Below, piece by piece: positions 1 to 10,040 of a stretch of DNA of 64,000 nt. A program made the position numbers and the translations under genes. Positions within the stretch are counted from its first letter, which is position 1; each line of letters begins with the position of its first letter. The stretch spans positions 112,020 to 176,019 of the forward strand of contig NZ_CGBP01000007.1 of the NCBI RefSeq assembly GCF_001053095.1, written 5' to 3'. The notes below the pieces were generated by a model. That model saw only the letters and a list, made by a program, of their open reading frames with translations, had not been told where the DNA came from and made no database searches. Origin of the DNA: Yersinia similis (lineage in GTDB: Bacteria > Pseudomonadota > Gammaproteobacteria > Enterobacterales > Enterobacteriaceae).

Positions 1-159
1 TTTTGAGTCAATATTAATATCGGCCATGGAGTTTAATTTATTACCGAGAAAATTAATCTGCTGAGGCCGTTCATCGATCAAATCACTACTATCTAATCTT
101 GTAGCAATAGGGCTTTTCATAGGTATGAAATGGGGGGGGGTAACGTTTACATCACTCAT
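1..159 (-). CDS. Partial CDS, N-terminal 53 codons of an unrecognised protein
   Basis: An open frame starts at ATG 159-157 and runs off the left edge without a stop. A GGAG motif lies 8 bases upstream of the ATG, so the start is well supported. The visible N-terminus begins MSDVNVTPPHFIPM and is polar, with no signal peptide or membrane segment. Codons 7-10 contain an uninterrupted run of nine C (nine G on the plus strand, 132-140), which would be prone to slippage and frameshift. I do not recognise the family. The following 260 bases are AT-rich, unlike the housekeeping genes beyond, which suggests accessory DNA. Confidence 0.6.
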   Translation of the reverse strand, partial: MSDVNVTPPHFIPMKSPIATRLDSSDLIDERPQQINFLGNKLNSMADINIDSK

Positions 160-365
160 ATATTAACTCCATTCAGATAAATTTTGTTTTAATATTAAAT
201 TAAAACACTGAGATACTATTATCTTCATGAATATATAGAACGACTAATTAGTCTTTATTATAATTAGTTTAATGTCATTATATAAGTATTTAGCATTGGT
301 TCATGGAATATATAATTTTTAAAGATGAGTGTACGACGCTAATATCCCTGCAACGCCAAGGACGA

Positions 366-385
366 AGGGTGACCGGGGTCACCCT
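366..385. other. Perfect 20-bp palindrome downstream of yigL
   Basis: The arms AGGGTGACC and GGTCACCCT are perfectly complementary around a 2-base centre. It lies 33 bases beyond the yigL stop codon. There is no T-tract, so it is either a factor-dependent terminator or processing hairpin, or a protein-binding site. The rest of 160-418 is AT-rich and shows nothing else. Confidence 0.4.
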
Positions 386-418
386 ACTCTATAACATCAT
401 CATACTACTGCGTTAACC

Positions 419-1228
419 TTACTCTTCCTTACCTAAGAACATCTTACGCAAGTAGTGTGGTACGGCATCATCAGCGTTAGAGCCTATCACTTCCAAATTC
501 GGCAACACATCTTTTAGCCGTTGATGTGCGTCGCGCATGATGCAACCTTTGCCAGACATCGACAACATTTCTACATCATTCATGCCATCACCAAAGGCGA
601 TACAGTCTTTTAGTGAATAACCGATAATTTTAGCAACCTGTTCAAGGGCATGGCCTTTGGACACACCGCCTCCCATCACCTCAAGACAGGTTGGGAAGGA
701 GAAACTGACGTTAACGCGATCTCCCCAGCGGGCATTAATAGCCTCTTCCAAGATCAGTAACTTGTCATGATCTTCGCAGGTGAAATAAACCTTACATACA
801 CCGTCAGTCGGCAGCAATGCGGGTTCAAATACCTGATAATTGAACACAGACTCACGGAAGAACTCTTCTTGTTCAGGACATTCGCGGTTCATAAACCATT
901 CGTCGCCCAGATAGACGTTAGTCAGGATATCCGGATTATGATGTTCAAGATTGTACAAATCACGGGCAATATCCGCATCAAGGTTATGACTGAAAATCAA
1001 TTCTCCCTCAGTGTTATGCACGCGCGCACCGTTAGAGGTGATCATAAAAGCACTGATCTCCAAATTATCGCGGATTTGTGCCACATCGACATGGTGCCGC
1101 CCGGTGGCAAAGACAAAATGCACACCACGCTGCGTCAGCAATTTGAGTGTTTCTTTCGTATAAGGGGTCAACGTATGATTAGGCGATAGCAGCGTGCCAT
1201 CTAAATCGGAAGCAACAACATGATACAT
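419..1228 (-). CDS. yigL: HAD-superfamily sugar/PLP phosphatase YigL
   Basis: Cytosolic Cof-type HAD phosphatase of 269 residues, matching the usual length of about 266. The nucleophile motif DLDGT is at residues 8-12, and a GDGMND motif typical of HAD motif IV lies near residue 216. E. coli YigL dephosphorylates pyridoxal phosphate and sugar phosphates and takes part in the SgrS phosphosugar stress response; the same role here is inferred from high similarity. The ATG at 1228 is chosen because the conserved N-terminus MYHVVASDLDG begins there; a longer frame reaching 1396 overlaps pldB and has no conservation. It follows pldB by 34 bases and is probably cotranscribed with it. Confidence 0.93.
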   Translation of the reverse strand: MYHVVASDLDGTLLSPNHTLTPYTKETLKLLTQRGVHFVFATGRHHVDVAQIRDNLEISAFMITSNGARVHNTEGELIFSHNLDADIARDLYNLEHHNPDILTNVYLGDEWFMNRECPEQEEFFRESVFNYQVFEPALLPTDGVCKVYFTCEDHDKLLILEEAINARWGDRVNVSFSFPTCLEVMGGGVSKGHALEQVAKIIGYSLKDCIAFGDGMNDVEMLSMSGKGCIMRDAHQRLKDVLPNLEVIGSNADDAVPHYLRKMFLGKEE

Positions 1229-1262
1229 AGTGGTATGTTCTAACCTCTGGTGGCGTCGGCGC

Positions 1263-2258
1263 CTAATGGCCGACTGATGATTGATGTCGCGCGAAAAAAC
1301 GCAATATGGCGCTAAGCGCCTCGGCACGCAGTGTGTCCCGCTCAAACAGGATCTCATGGCGAGCACCTTGAATGACCAAAGGCCGCCCCCCTTCACAGGG
1401 GTGCCCCGCCAACGTCATTGCCTGAGAAAAAGCATCGTGGGCTGGGTTATGAACCACCCGATCCTCACTGGCCTGTAACAATAATACCGGAGTGGTGATT
1501 TTCTCCGCTTCAGCAATAATTTGCTCCCCCACCAGCAAACTTTCACGTAGCCAATGGTAAGTGGGGCCACCCACGCGGATTTCGGGTGTGTCTGAATATT
1601 GGCGCAAATAGCGGCGATAACGCTCGCGGCTGTGAGTCAGCATATTGACCAAATACGGCAGTGGCCGCCAGTGCCCTGTACCAATCGCGTAATAATCCCG
1701 TAGCTTCTGGTGCCCTTCAGCCCAGTTAACAATGCAGTGTGCCAACCAGCCCGGCAGGGGTAAATGAATACCAAACATGGGCGCACATAACGCAACGGCA
1801 TTAAATACATTAGGCTCTTTGGCTAGAAAACGCGTCAAGATCGCGCCCCCCATTGAGTGGGCCAGCGCAAAACGCTGCTGATAATGGCTACCGGTAATTT
1901 CGAGCTGCACCAGTTGTGTAAAATCATCAATATAATCATCGAATTTAATCACGTGACCACGGTTATGATCATCCAGCATACGCCCTGAACGCCCTTGCCC
2001 ACGATGATCCAGCACCATAACATCATAGCCTTGCTGGAACAGATCATAAGCAACTTCAGGGTATTTGATGTAACTCTCGATACGACCTGGCACCACGACC
2101 ACCACACGGGTATGGTGCGGTGCGCAAAAACGGACATAGCGAATGGGGATATTATCGACCCCGATAAACACTTGTTCGTCTCGTTGCTGCCAAAAATCCA
2201 ACAATGGCCCATTAACAAAAGCAGCAAATTGCTCTTCTCGGGTTAACCAATTATTCAT
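1263..2258 (-). CDS. pldB: Lysophospholipase L2
   Basis: An alpha/beta hydrolase of 331 residues that removes the acyl chain from lysophospholipids at the inner membrane. The nucleophile elbow AHSMGG places the serine near residue 135, and a conserved GARHE near residue 298 supplies the likely catalytic histidine. The start at 2258 has AGG nine bases upstream; an ATG six codons earlier (2276) has no ribosome-binding site. The gene order pldB-yigL matches E. coli. Other alpha/beta hydrolase functions are possible, but full-length similarity to PldB is strong. Confidence 0.92.
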   Translation of the reverse strand: MNNWLTREEQFAAFVNGPLLDFWQQRDEQVFIGVDNIPIRYVRFCAPHHTRVVVVVPGRIESYIKYPEVAYDLFQQGYDVMVLDHRGQGRSGRMLDDHNRGHVIKFDDYIDDFTQLVQLEITGSHYQQRFALAHSMGGAILTRFLAKEPNVFNAVALCAPMFGIHLPLPGWLAHCIVNWAEGHQKLRDYYAIGTGHWRPLPYLVNMLTHSRERYRRYLRQYSDTPEIRVGGPTYHWLRESLLVGEQIIAEAEKITTPVLLLQASEDRVVHNPAHDAFSQAMTLAGHPCEGGRPLVIQGARHEILFERDTLRAEALSAILRFFARHQSSVGH

Positions 2259-2510
2259 GTGATGACCTAACAGCATAGCGTAGTTATGTGGCTCTGGTTA
2301 TACGAGCTTAACTATACGGACTTAGACAGACTTAGCTATATCGCCCTGGTTACATAGCCTGAGTTTATAGCCCTGATGTTATATTTTAATAACATAGAGA
2401 ATATTGATGGCATGCTTTAGCCGACGTTACTCAGAGTTTTGTGAGCCATAGCACAACTATTGGCAATGGGGTATTGTGGCATAAATTTACCCATTCAGGG
2501 AGCTTTGCCG

Positions 2511-3131
2511 ATGACCTTAGACTGGTGGTTAACCTATCTGCTGACAACATTGATCCTCAGTCTTTCTCCCGGTTCGGGGGCCATTAACACGATGAGCACT
2601 GCCATCAGCCATGGTACGCGTGGGGTCTTTGCTTCCATTTGCGGGTTACAACTGGGCCTGGCGGTGCATATCGTCTTGGTTGGCGTTGGTCTCGGTGCCC
2701 TGCTTTCTCAGTCCCTACTGGCATTTGAAATATTAAAGTGGCTCGGTGCGGCTTACTTAATCTGGCTTGGTATTCAACAATGGCGTGCCGCCGGGTCGCT
2801 TGATCTGCATACACTGGCAAACAGTATGCCCAGGCGTAAGCTGTTTAAACGTGCGGTGTTTGTTAACCTGACCAACCCAAAAAGCATTGTTTTTCTGGCC
2901 GCGCTATTTCCACAATTTGTGCTGCCACAGCAACCGCAGGTGGCGCAGTATCTGATTCTGGGCTGCACCAGTGTGATTGTCGATATTATCGTGATGATTG
3001 GTTATGCCACGCTGGCTACACGTATAGCTAGTTGGATTAAATCACCACAGCAAATGAAATTATTGAACCGAATATTTGGCGGCCTGTTTATGTTAGTTGG
3101 CGCATTATTAGCCACAGCGCGCAAAGTATAA
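2511..3131 (+). CDS. rhtB: Homoserine/homoserine lactone efflux protein RhtB
   Basis: LysE-family inner-membrane exporter of 206 residues with about six hydrophobic segments. The N-terminal signature [12 protein letters not shown] and the internal NLTNPKS motif are those of RhtB. The ATG at 2511 with AGGGAG upstream gives exactly the E. coli length; the frame is open further upstream but without conserved sequence. It converges with the paralogous rhtC, and the two genes share the hairpin between them. Confidence 0.94.
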   Translation: MTLDWWLTYLLTTLILSLSPGSGAINTMSTAISHGTRGVFASICGLQLGLAVHIVLVGVGLGALLSQSLLAFEILKWLGAAYLIWLGIQQWRAAGSLDLHTLANSMPRRKLFKRAVFVNLTNPKSIVFLAALFPQFVLPQQPQVAQYLILGCTSVIVDIIVMIGYATLATRIASWIKSPQQMKLLNRIFGGLFMLVGALLATARKV

Positions 3132-3145
3132 AGAGCCTGTCAGGC

Positions 3146-3176
3146 TAGCCAACCGGGTTAAATACCCAGTTGGCTA
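3146..3176. terminator. Hairpin between convergent rhtB and rhtC
   Basis: TAGCCAAC-C-GGGT pairs with ACCC-A-GTTGGCTA around a five-base loop (one mismatch). Its position between two converging genes suggests a bidirectional terminator, although neither side has a long T-tract. Confidence 0.6.
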
Positions 3177-3181
3177 ACCCG

Positions 3182-3802
3182 TTAGCGAGACAATATCAGT
3201 TGGATACCAAAACCGGCAAATAACACACCTGCCAGCCCATCAATCCACTTGGAAAGCCGCTGATAACCACGGCGCATGGTGGGTAACGCAAATACGCAGG
3301 CCACCACGGTGAACCATAAGAAGGTTTCACCAACAATCAGGATAAACAACCCCCAGCGCGCACCTGCACCCACGTCATCACCGACAAACCATGAGAATAC
3401 ACTACCGAAATAGATAACGGCTTTTGGGTTCGATAGGTTGGTTAGCAGACCACGGATAAATGTACGGCCACGGGCGGGCAAAACCACCTGTACCTCGCCT
3501 TCGGCGACATCATGTTTAGCTCGGGCCGATTTCAATAGCTGCACCCCCATCCAACACAGATACATCCCACCGCCGACCATAATAATTTGATGCAACCAAG
3601 CCATTTTCTGCAAGATGAGATTCAACCCCATCAGTGCTACCCCAGCCCAGATAACAATTCCTAGCGAGATCCCAAGCACACCCATCATAGCCTCACCACG
3701 TGAGCGGCTGGCAGCGGTTTGCGATACAAAAAAGAAATCAGGCCCTGGGCTAATCAAAGCAACCAGATGAATAAACGCAACGGTGAGAAATAGCATCAAC
3801 AT
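3182..3802 (-). CDS. rhtC: Threonine efflux protein RhtC
   Basis: LysE-family exporter of 206 residues, the usual length. The N-terminal SPGPDFFFVSQTA motif and the LLTNLSNPKA motif separate it from RhtB. Multiple hydrophobic segments place it in the inner membrane, where the family exports L-threonine by the proton gradient. It lies just after recQ in the same direction, with a gap of about 100 bases. Confidence 0.94.
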   Translation of the reverse strand: MLMLFLTVAFIHLVALISPGPDFFFVSQTAASRSRGEAMMGVLGISLGIVIWAGVALMGLNLILQKMAWLHQIIMVGGGMYLCWMGVQLLKSARAKHDVAEGEVQVVLPARGRTFIRGLLTNLSNPKAVIYFGSVFSWFVGDDVGAGARWGLFILIVGETFLWFTVVACVFALPTMRRGYQRLSKWIDGLAGVLFAGFGIQLILSR

Positions 3803-3905
3803 AGATAAACCACTAATAACAGGGAAGATCGAAAAATTATGCTAACACGCGATTCAATTTTTATCGTTGATAGGATCATCGAGTAGCACCAATGGCTAAC
3901 CCGAT

Positions 3906-5741
3906 CTATTCGTCATCGTTGTTATCCACATGATCACGGATCAGGGCCATAAACGGCGCACCAAAACGTTCCAGTTTACGCTGACCGACACCATTAACGC
4001 TTAACAACTCGCTGGCGGTAATGGGCATCTGTTCAGCCATCTCCAGCAAGGTCGCGTCGTTAAACACCACATAAGGCGGGATATTACCTTCATCAGCAAT
4101 CGACTTACGCAGTTTGCGCAGCTTCGCAAACAACTTACGATCGTAATTGCCTCCATAGGATTTCTGATTGGCACTGCTACGCACTTTCAGGCTCTGAATC
4201 CGCGGTACCGCCAGTTGTAATGGCAGCTCTGCACGTAAGACCGGGCGCGCCGCTTCAGTCAGTTGCAAGGCAGAGAACTGGGCAATATTCTGGCTTAGCA
4301 GCCCCAGGTGGATCAACTGGCGCAAAACACTGACCCAGTGTTCATGGGTTTGTTCACGGCCAATACCGTACACCGAAAGCTTGTCATGGCCCATCTCGCG
4401 AATACGCTGGTTATTCGCCCCACGCAGCACCTCAACGATGTACCCTAAGCCAAAGCGTTGCCCCACCCGATAAACGCAAGAGAGCGCTTTCTGCGCATCT
4501 GCCAGACCATCGTAGCGCTTCGGCGGATCCAGGCAGATATCGCAGTTACCGCAAGGTTGCTGTTTGCCTTCACCAAAATAGTTGAGCAGCACCAAACGGC
4601 GACAGGTTTGTGCCTCGGCAAACGCCCCCATCGCATTGAGTTTATGTCGTTCGATATCTTGCTGAGCACCCGCAGGTTTCTCTTCAAGGCAACGGCGTAA
4701 CCACGCCATATCTGCCGGATCGTACAGCAGCACGGCCTCGGCCGGTAAGCCATCGCGCCCAGCGCGGCCCGTTTCCTGATAGTAGGATTCGATAGTTCGC
4801 GGGATATCAAAATGCACGACAAAGCGGACGTTCGGTTTGTTAATCCCCATCCCAAACGCTACGGTGGCGACCACCACTTGTAAATCATCGCGCTGGAAAG
4901 CCTCTTGTACCTGCGCACGGCGTTCGTTATCCAGCCCAGCGTGATAGGCGGCAACACTCAAGCCACGGCTTTGCAAACGGGCTGTCGTATCTTCCACTTT
5001 CGCTCGGCTATTACAGTAAATAATGCCACTCTTGCCGCGCTGGTCTTGTACAAAACGCCACAGTTGATCGAGAGGTTTAAACTTCTCAACTAAGGTATAG
5101 CGGATATTCGGGCGATCAAAACTACTGACCTGAATCAGAGGTTGGTCCAGATTCAGCAGGCGCACAATATCGCTGCGAGTGGCTTCATCAGCCGTCGCGG
5201 TCAATGCAATAACCGGTAGATCAGGAAAACGCTGCTTTAACTGACCAAGAGCACGGTATTCCGGGCGGAAATCATGCCCCCACTGGGAAATACAGTGAGC
5301 TTCATCCACTGCCAGCAAGGCGGGCCGCCATTGATACAGCTGATCAAGAAAACTCTCCATCACCAACCGCTCTGGCGCGATATACAACAGTTTAATCTGC
5401 CCACTGCGGCAACCGTCCATCACCGCCAGTTGCTGTTCGCGGGTTTGCGATGAGTTTAGGCAGCCTGCGCCCACGCCATAGGCCAACAGTTGGTCAACCT
5501 GATCTTTCATCAGAGAGATAAGCGGCGAGACCACTAATGTCAGACCATCGGTCACCAAGGCGGGGATCTGATAACACAAGGATTTACCACCGCCGGTTGG
5601 CATCACAACCAGGCAATCCTGGCCTGACAATGTCGCGTTGATAATCTCCTGCTGCCCTGGCCGAAATTGCTGATAACCGAAAGTATCTCGCAATACCTGC
5701 ACTGCCAGTAATTCCCTGTTTATCACTGCTGCGGTCGACAC
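3906..5741 (-). CDS. recQ: ATP-dependent DNA helicase RecQ
   Basis: A 3'-5' DNA helicase of the RecF recombination pathway, 611 residues (E. coli 609). Walker A TGGGKS is at about residues 49-54, the DEAH box at about 145, motif [12 protein letters not shown] near 330, the zinc-binding cysteines (TCRR, CGNCDIC) at about 380-405, and the HRDC domain occupies the last 80 residues. The GTG at 5741 is preferred because GGGGA precedes it and the length matches. A TTG four codons upstream (5753) is open but has no ribosome-binding site. Confidence 0.94.
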   Translation of the reverse strand: MSTAAVINRELLAVQVLRDTFGYQQFRPGQQEIINATLSGQDCLVVMPTGGGKSLCYQIPALVTDGLTLVVSPLISLMKDQVDQLLAYGVGAGCLNSSQTREQQLAVMDGCRSGQIKLLYIAPERLVMESFLDQLYQWRPALLAVDEAHCISQWGHDFRPEYRALGQLKQRFPDLPVIALTATADEATRSDIVRLLNLDQPLIQVSSFDRPNIRYTLVEKFKPLDQLWRFVQDQRGKSGIIYCNSRAKVEDTTARLQSRGLSVAAYHAGLDNERRAQVQEAFQRDDLQVVVATVAFGMGINKPNVRFVVHFDIPRTIESYYQETGRAGRDGLPAEAVLLYDPADMAWLRRCLEEKPAGAQQDIERHKLNAMGAFAEAQTCRRLVLLNYFGEGKQQPCGNCDICLDPPKRYDGLADAQKALSCVYRVGQRFGLGYIVEVLRGANNQRIREMGHDKLSVYGIGREQTHEHWVSVLRQLIHLGLLSQNIAQFSALQLTEAARPVLRAELPLQLAVPRIQSLKVRSSANQKSYGGNYDRKLFAKLRKLRKSIADEGNIPPYVVFNDATLLEMAEQMPITASELLSVNGVGQRKLERFGAPFMALIRDHVDNNDDE

Positions 5742-5765
5742 ACTTTTCCCCAACTATTAGATCTG

Positions 5766-5789
5766 CACAGGCCGGCTAACCGGCCTGTG
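5766..5789. terminator. Perfect 10-bp hairpin between pldA and recQ
   Basis: CACAGGCCGG pairs with CCGGCCTGTG around a CTAA loop. It lies downstream of pldA, 24 bases upstream of the recQ start, on the minus-strand path. No U-tract follows on either strand, so it may be a partial or Rho-assisted terminator of pldA, or it may affect recQ translation. Confidence 0.55.
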
Positions 5790-5817
5790 TCTGAAACTGT
5801 TATAACGCCGGATGACG

Positions 5818-6696
5818 TTAAAGGACATCGTTCAACATGATACCTACACCCACCCGTGTTTGCCTAAAGTTATAGTCAATCATTGACTCACCGTAGCCAC
5901 TGAATACCTGAGTATAGAAGCGAACATGTTTGGTAATTGGGTAGCTCCAGCCCATTTCCGCGCCACCGTAACCGGTATTCCAGTTATAGCGACCATCAAG
6001 GCTGAATACGCTGTCACCCATGGCATAACCGACTTTCAGGCGATAATACCCCATGTATTTAGTAATATCAGGGTTGTCATCTTTACTATCGCTTTCAGGA
6101 ATACGATACCAAGGCTTCAGGTCGATTTCCAAATTGCCACGTTGTGCCATTACGCGGGTATAAGCACGGTTCCAGCTACGTGAGGTTGGGTCAGCTTTAC
6201 CGTTGGACTGGTGGTTAACACCAAACTCAACTTCACGGAAAGTCCAGCCAGCTAATTCGTAATCCGTTGACCACGCCAAAAACAGCTGTGGCTCGTAGTT
6301 GGTTTCACGAAAAGGTGAAGATTCTTCGCTGTTGGATGCCTGCCACCATGAACGCTGGGTATAAGAAGCCCCCAATAATGAGTTATCCCCGGCAATACCA
6401 CGCCAGATAGGGAAAGCTAAACTCAGTTGGAATTTTACTTCATCTTTATTTGCATGTTCAGCCCAATCATACGAGCTAATGGCTTGTTTATTGATCTCGT
6501 TGGTATAGGTGTATAGCAAATAGTTTGTTTCATACGGATAAAGTAGGAAAGGATTATCGTGGTCCTGCAACATTGCAGCGATAATACTGCCCCGCACTGC
6601 GGGCGCATCATGAATCTTTTCAATCGTTGCTTCTTCAGCCTGTGCCAATGTCGGCACCAGTAATAACGCAATCAATATCTGCCAAAATCTCGCCAT
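5818..6696 (-). CDS. pldA: Outer membrane phospholipase A
   Basis: Calcium-dependent phospholipase A1 of the outer membrane, 292 residues with a cleavable signal peptide (MARFWQILIALLLVPTLAQA). The mature protein is a 12-strand barrel. The catalytic histidine, serine and asparagine lie in the block GVNHQSNGKADPTSRSWN, which keeps all three. The protein ends MLNDVL, close to E. coli. It degrades phospholipids misplaced into the outer leaflet. Confidence 0.95.
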   Translation of the reverse strand: MARFWQILIALLLVPTLAQAEEATIEKIHDAPAVRGSIIAAMLQDHDNPFLLYPYETNYLLYTYTNEINKQAISSYDWAEHANKDEVKFQLSLAFPIWRGIAGDNSLLGASYTQRSWWQASNSEESSPFRETNYEPQLFLAWSTDYELAGWTFREVEFGVNHQSNGKADPTSRSWNRAYTRVMAQRGNLEIDLKPWYRIPESDSKDDNPDITKYMGYYRLKVGYAMGDSVFSLDGRYNWNTGYGGAEMGWSYPITKHVRFYTQVFSGYGESMIDYNFRQTRVGVGIMLNDVL

Positions 6697-6912
6697 AATT
6701 CCCCCATCACCCTCAGATTATTGCTATTTTTAATGAAAACAGCTCATTCTACACACAAATGTTACATTGGATTAGTGTTGTTTATCTTTATGATTTAATG
6801 GCTGGAAAACAACAAAATACAAGCATAAAATAAACAATTAATTAACGTATGATGTGGTTGCTTCTGATCGATAACGGTTGCTTCTAAGCGATAACTAAGA
6901 GAATAGAACATA

Positions 6913-7383
6913 ATGTCAGTAACGCCCTTAACACTGGAAGACGCTCGCCGCATGATCGGCGAAAACTTTGTTTATCACATGCCATTCAACCGTGAATTAG
7001 GGCTGAAATTAGTCCGTTTTGAACAAGATTATGCCGAAATCACCTTCGATAATGATGACAAGTTGGTGGGTAATATCGCGCAAAAGATCTTGCATGGTGG
7101 TGTCATTGCCGCCGTATTGGATGTTGCCGCGGGCCTGGTTTGTGTTGGTAATAGCCTGATACGCCATGAACCACTGATTCAAGAGCAACTGCAAATAAGG
7201 CTGGCTAAAATGGGTACTATCGATCTACGAGTCGACTATCTACGCCCCGGCCGTGGTGAGCATTTTATCGCCAGAAGCAGTATTTTACGCAGTGGAAACA
7301 AAGTGGCTGTCGCCCGGGTTGAACTGCATAATGAAAAACAAATTCATATCGCCAGCGCGACGGCGACCTATCTGGTTGGCTAA
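6913..7383 (+). CDS. yigI: Hotdog-fold acyl-CoA thioesterase YigI
   Basis: A 156-residue PaaI/YigI-type hotdog thioesterase. The conserved segment [15 protein letters not shown] around residues 59-73 and [12 protein letters not shown] near 107 match YigI closely. E. coli YigI hydrolyses medium-chain acyl-CoA; activity here is inferred. It is followed after 86 bases by rarD, as in E. coli. Confidence 0.9.
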   Translation: MSVTPLTLEDARRMIGENFVYHMPFNRELGLKLVRFEQDYAEITFDNDDKLVGNIAQKILHGGVIAAVLDVAAGLVCVGNSLIRHEPLIQEQLQIRLAKMGTIDLRVDYLRPGRGEHFIARSSILRSGNKVAVARVELHNEKQIHIASATATYLVG

Positions 7384-7469
7384 TTTAACCTACTACGTTG
7401 GTGATTCGTCACGCAAAGTTAAGTACACTAACCGCATCTCCTTCCTTGTACTCTGTACCGAGCCACACC

Positions 7470-8360
7470 ATGGATAAACAACAAACTCGTCAGGGCATTT
7501 TTTTTGCTCTGGCTGCCTATTTTATTTGGGGCCTCGCTCCCGCGTATTTCAAACTCATCCAACAAGTGCCCGCTGATGAGATCCTGACCCACAGGGTCAT
7601 CTGGTCATTCTTCTTTATGTTGATTCTGCTTACCGTCAGCCGTCATTGGCCACAGGTGCGCGACGCCTGCAAAAACCGTAAGCGCCTATTGTTACTGGCG
7701 GTGACAGCCGTTTTGATTGCCAGTAACTGGCTGCTGTTTATCTGGGCGGTCAACCACAATCACATGCTGGAAGCCAGTCTGGGATATTTCATTAATCCGT
7801 TGGTAAATGTGCTGTTTGGCATGTTATTTCTCGGCGAACGCTTTCGCCGGATGCAATGGGTCGCCGTAGCACTCGCCTTTGCTGGGGTGCTGATTCAACT
7901 GTGGCAATTTGGTTCACTGCCAGTGATTGGGCTGGGTCTGGCCATCACCTTTGCTTTATACGGATTGTTGCGTAAAAAACTGGGCGTTGATGCCCAAACT
8001 GGTATGCTCATTGAAACCATGTGGCTGCTACCAGTAGCCGCCGTATATCTGTTTTTCATCGCCGACAGCCCGACCAGCCACCTGAGCGCCAATGCCTGGT
8101 CGCTGAACCTGCTGCTAGCCGCTGCGGGCGTCATTACCACAATCCCACTGCTGTTCTTCACTGCGGCGGCCACCCGTTTGCGTCTTTCGACACTGGGTTT
8201 CTTCCAGTATCTCGGGCCAACATTGATGTTTATTTTGGCGGTGACGTTCTACGGTGAAACCATTGGTAATGACAAGATGGTGACCTTTATCTTTATCTGG
8301 GCGGCCCTGTTACTGTTTACCTTGGATGCACTCTATACCCAACGCAAACTACGCCGGTAA
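7470..8360 (+). CDS. rarD: EamA-family transporter RarD
   Basis: Inner-membrane protein of 296 residues with about ten hydrophobic segments and two EamA repeats, the same length as E. coli RarD. The substrate is unknown; E. coli rarD is associated with chloramphenicol sensitivity only by name. ATG 7470 is chosen by length and the conserved MDKQQTRQG start; the 24 codons open upstream show no conservation. It ends at a strong bidirectional terminator shared with corA. Confidence 0.92.
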   Translation: MDKQQTRQGIFFALAAYFIWGLAPAYFKLIQQVPADEILTHRVIWSFFFMLILLTVSRHWPQVRDACKNRKRLLLLAVTAVLIASNWLLFIWAVNHNHMLEASLGYFINPLVNVLFGMLFLGERFRRMQWVAVALAFAGVLIQLWQFGSLPVIGLGLAITFALYGLLRKKLGVDAQTGMLIETMWLLPVAAVYLFFIADSPTSHLSANAWSLNLLLAAAGVITTIPLLFFTAAATRLRLSTLGFFQYLGPTLMFILAVTFYGETIGNDKMVTFIFIWAALLLFTLDALYTQRKLRR

Positions 8361-8365
8361 AATGC

Positions 8366-8425
8366 AAAAAAAAGCCCGGTCACTCAATTGGACTAACCCC
8401 AATATTGAGTGACCGGGCTTTTTTA
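8366..8425. terminator. Bidirectional intrinsic terminator rarD/corA
   Basis: AAAAAAGCCCGGTCACTCAAT pairs with its complement across a short loop, giving a stem of about 21 bp flanked by A on the left and T on the right. It can serve both rarD (plus) and corA (minus). Confidence 0.92.
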
Positions 8426-8456
8426 TTCGTTGCCGGATATTTTTATCCATACAACG

Positions 8457-9407
8457 CTAGAGCCAGTTTTTACGTTTGAAATACAGATAAGGAGCCAAAC
8501 CGGCAATGATCATCAGAGCAATGGCCCCCGGATAACCAAATGACCAACGTAACTCTGGCATAAACTCAAAGTTCATCCCATAGCTCGATGCCACCAGCGT
8601 TGGTGGCAGGAAGACCACGGAAACCACCGAGAAGATCTTGATGATGCGGTTCTGTTCAATATTGATAAAGCCCATCGCGGCCTGCATCAGGAAGTTAACC
8701 TTCTGGAACAGGGATTCATTATGTGGCAACAGGGATTCGATATCACGCAGAACCTCGCGGGCCTGCTCTAACTGGCTGCTGGGCAAGCGGGCTTTACGTA
8801 CCAGGAAATTCAGCGCCCGTTGGGTATCCATCAGACACAAACGCACTTTCCAGCCGATATCCTCTTGCCCTGCCAATGTGGACAAGGCAGCATCGTATTC
8901 ATCACCCTGCTGGCCTTCCATAATGACGCGGCTTAAGGCCTCCAGATCACTATAAATATTCTCAATTTCGTCTGCCAACTGTTCAATTTTAGTTTCGAAC
9001 AAATCCAGCAGCAGTTCATAAGCGTTGCCATCAACCAACGTCTGGTTACGTGCGCGCATACGGTACAAACGAAACGCCGGCAATTCACGCTCACGCAGGG
9101 TGTAAAGACGACCATCACGAATAGTAAATGCCACGGTCGAGTTACCGGCATGATCGTCAGCATCTTCGTAATAGAAGAATGAGTGAATATGCAGACCATC
9201 TTCATCTTCAAAAAAACGGGCAGAAGCCTCGATATCGTCCAGCTCTGGCCGGGTTGCCAGGCTTTGGCCTAACTCCGTCTGGACGCGTTCCCGCTCACCT
9301 TCTTCCGGTTCAACGAGATCGACCCACAGTGAGGAGGCCAGATCATCTGATTCATCCAGCTCCAAGCGAGATAAGCGATTGTTGTGTAATTTAAATGCGC
9401 TCAGCAT
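8457..9407 (-). CDS. corA: Magnesium/nickel/cobalt transporter CorA
   Basis: Homopentameric Mg2+ channel of 316 residues, identical in length to E. coli CorA. A large soluble N-terminal domain is followed by two C-terminal membrane helices, and the hallmark YGMNF motif lies near residue 280. The conserved basic end YFKRKNWL is present. ATG 9407 has GGGAG upstream; the 16 extra upstream codons are not conserved. A hairpin and a short leader frame lie upstream. Confidence 0.95.
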   Translation of the reverse strand: MLSAFKLHNNRLSRLELDESDDLASSLWVDLVEPEEGERERVQTELGQSLATRPELDDIEASARFFEDEDGLHIHSFFYYEDADDHAGNSTVAFTIRDGRLYTLRERELPAFRLYRMRARNQTLVDGNAYELLLDLFETKIEQLADEIENIYSDLEALSRVIMEGQQGDEYDAALSTLAGQEDIGWKVRLCLMDTQRALNFLVRKARLPSSQLEQAREVLRDIESLLPHNESLFQKVNFLMQAAMGFINIEQNRIIKIFSVVSVVFLPPTLVASSYGMNFEFMPELRWSFGYPGAIALMIIAGLAPYLYFKRKNWL

Positions 9408-9507
9408 GTGCCAAAACTCCCTTGCGGTGATGGATAGGGATACGCATTGAAGCACAGAAACAGGTGAATATCGAAATACCTATGTTTCAGACCATAAGAG
9501 ACCTGAC

Positions 9508-9588
9508 TCACAGCGACAATTTAGCGGGGCCGCTGACAACCACGAAGGCTATCAGCAAAAAAGAGGATAGCCTTAGAAGTTGCACCAT
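9508..9588 (-). CDS. Possible corA leader peptide (CorL-like), 26 codons
   Basis: A small frame starts MVQLLRLSSFLLIAFVVV and ends 100 bases before the corA start. In Salmonella a short leader ORF, corL, couples its own translation to Rho-dependent termination ahead of corA. The position here fits that arrangement, and a stable hairpin lies within the frame. I see no strong ribosome-binding site, and the peptide sequence alone does not prove homology. Confidence 0.3.
   Translation of the reverse strand: MVQLLRLSSFLLIAFVVVSGPAKLSL
9545..9574 (-). promoter_or_regulatory. Hairpin in the corA leader
   Basis: AAGGCTATC and GATAGCCTT form a perfect 9-bp stem around a 12-base loop within the short leader frame upstream of corA. 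It could be a leader control element. Without a U-tract it is not an intrinsic terminator. Confidence 0.4.
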
Positions 9589-9925
9589 ATGAATAGGTTA
9601 TTGAGCCAGTATCTACTGGGTGTGTCCAAGGCGAATGTCCTCATAAAGAATAGTGCGCGCATGTTACGCCGAGAAGAAAAAGACTGTCAACCGGTTAAAA
9701 ATAGTTAATTCATGAGCACTATTTTCAGTTGTTGCCGATAAAATTTATTGTTAGCCAGCATGGCTTATCATACTCGCCAAAGATCCGCTCATCGTCTGCG
9801 TATAATACGAAATTTATCAGTCTGTTACTGTTGGCGATCTCACGATCAACTCTCTGACTAGAGGTATAGACTGGCGAGGTATCACATTTCGAGTCTTAGA
9901 GGGGGGCACTATTCGCGCTAAAAGA
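9589..9925. other. Intergenic region corA to PEP-hydrolase operon
   Basis: It should hold the corA promoter. A TATAAT at 9801-9806 on the plus strand has no convincing -35 element at the right distance. No protein frame with conserved character is visible. Confidence 0.4.
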
Positions 9926-9961
9926 CAAAAAAAAACCGAAGCCAGTAACAACTTCGGTTTT
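9926..9961 (-). terminator. Intrinsic terminator of the 10041-12129 operon
   Basis: AAAACCGAAG pairs with CTTCGGTTTT around a ten-base loop. On the minus strand the stem is followed by a run of nine or more T, fitting termination of the two-gene operon upstream of it. Confidence 0.85.
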
Positions 9962-10040
9962 GCGTATCCTGCGTATTCATTTAGCCGATTACCGGACAAA
10001 ACTCACAAGGCAGGCTTCCCACTGGTGTTGGCAAAAAGTA

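Noticed and set aside
767..1189. 140-codon frame antisense to yigL
   Set aside because: Fully overlaps a strongly conserved gene and has no protein-like motif of its own; it is a codon shadow.
419..1396. Longer 325-residue version of YigL
   Set aside because: The extra N-terminal 56 residues overlap pldB and are not conserved.
9801..9961. Possible small RNA from a TATAAT to the operon terminator on the plus strand
   Set aside because: No -35 element at proper spacing and the terminator's T-tract is on the other strand.
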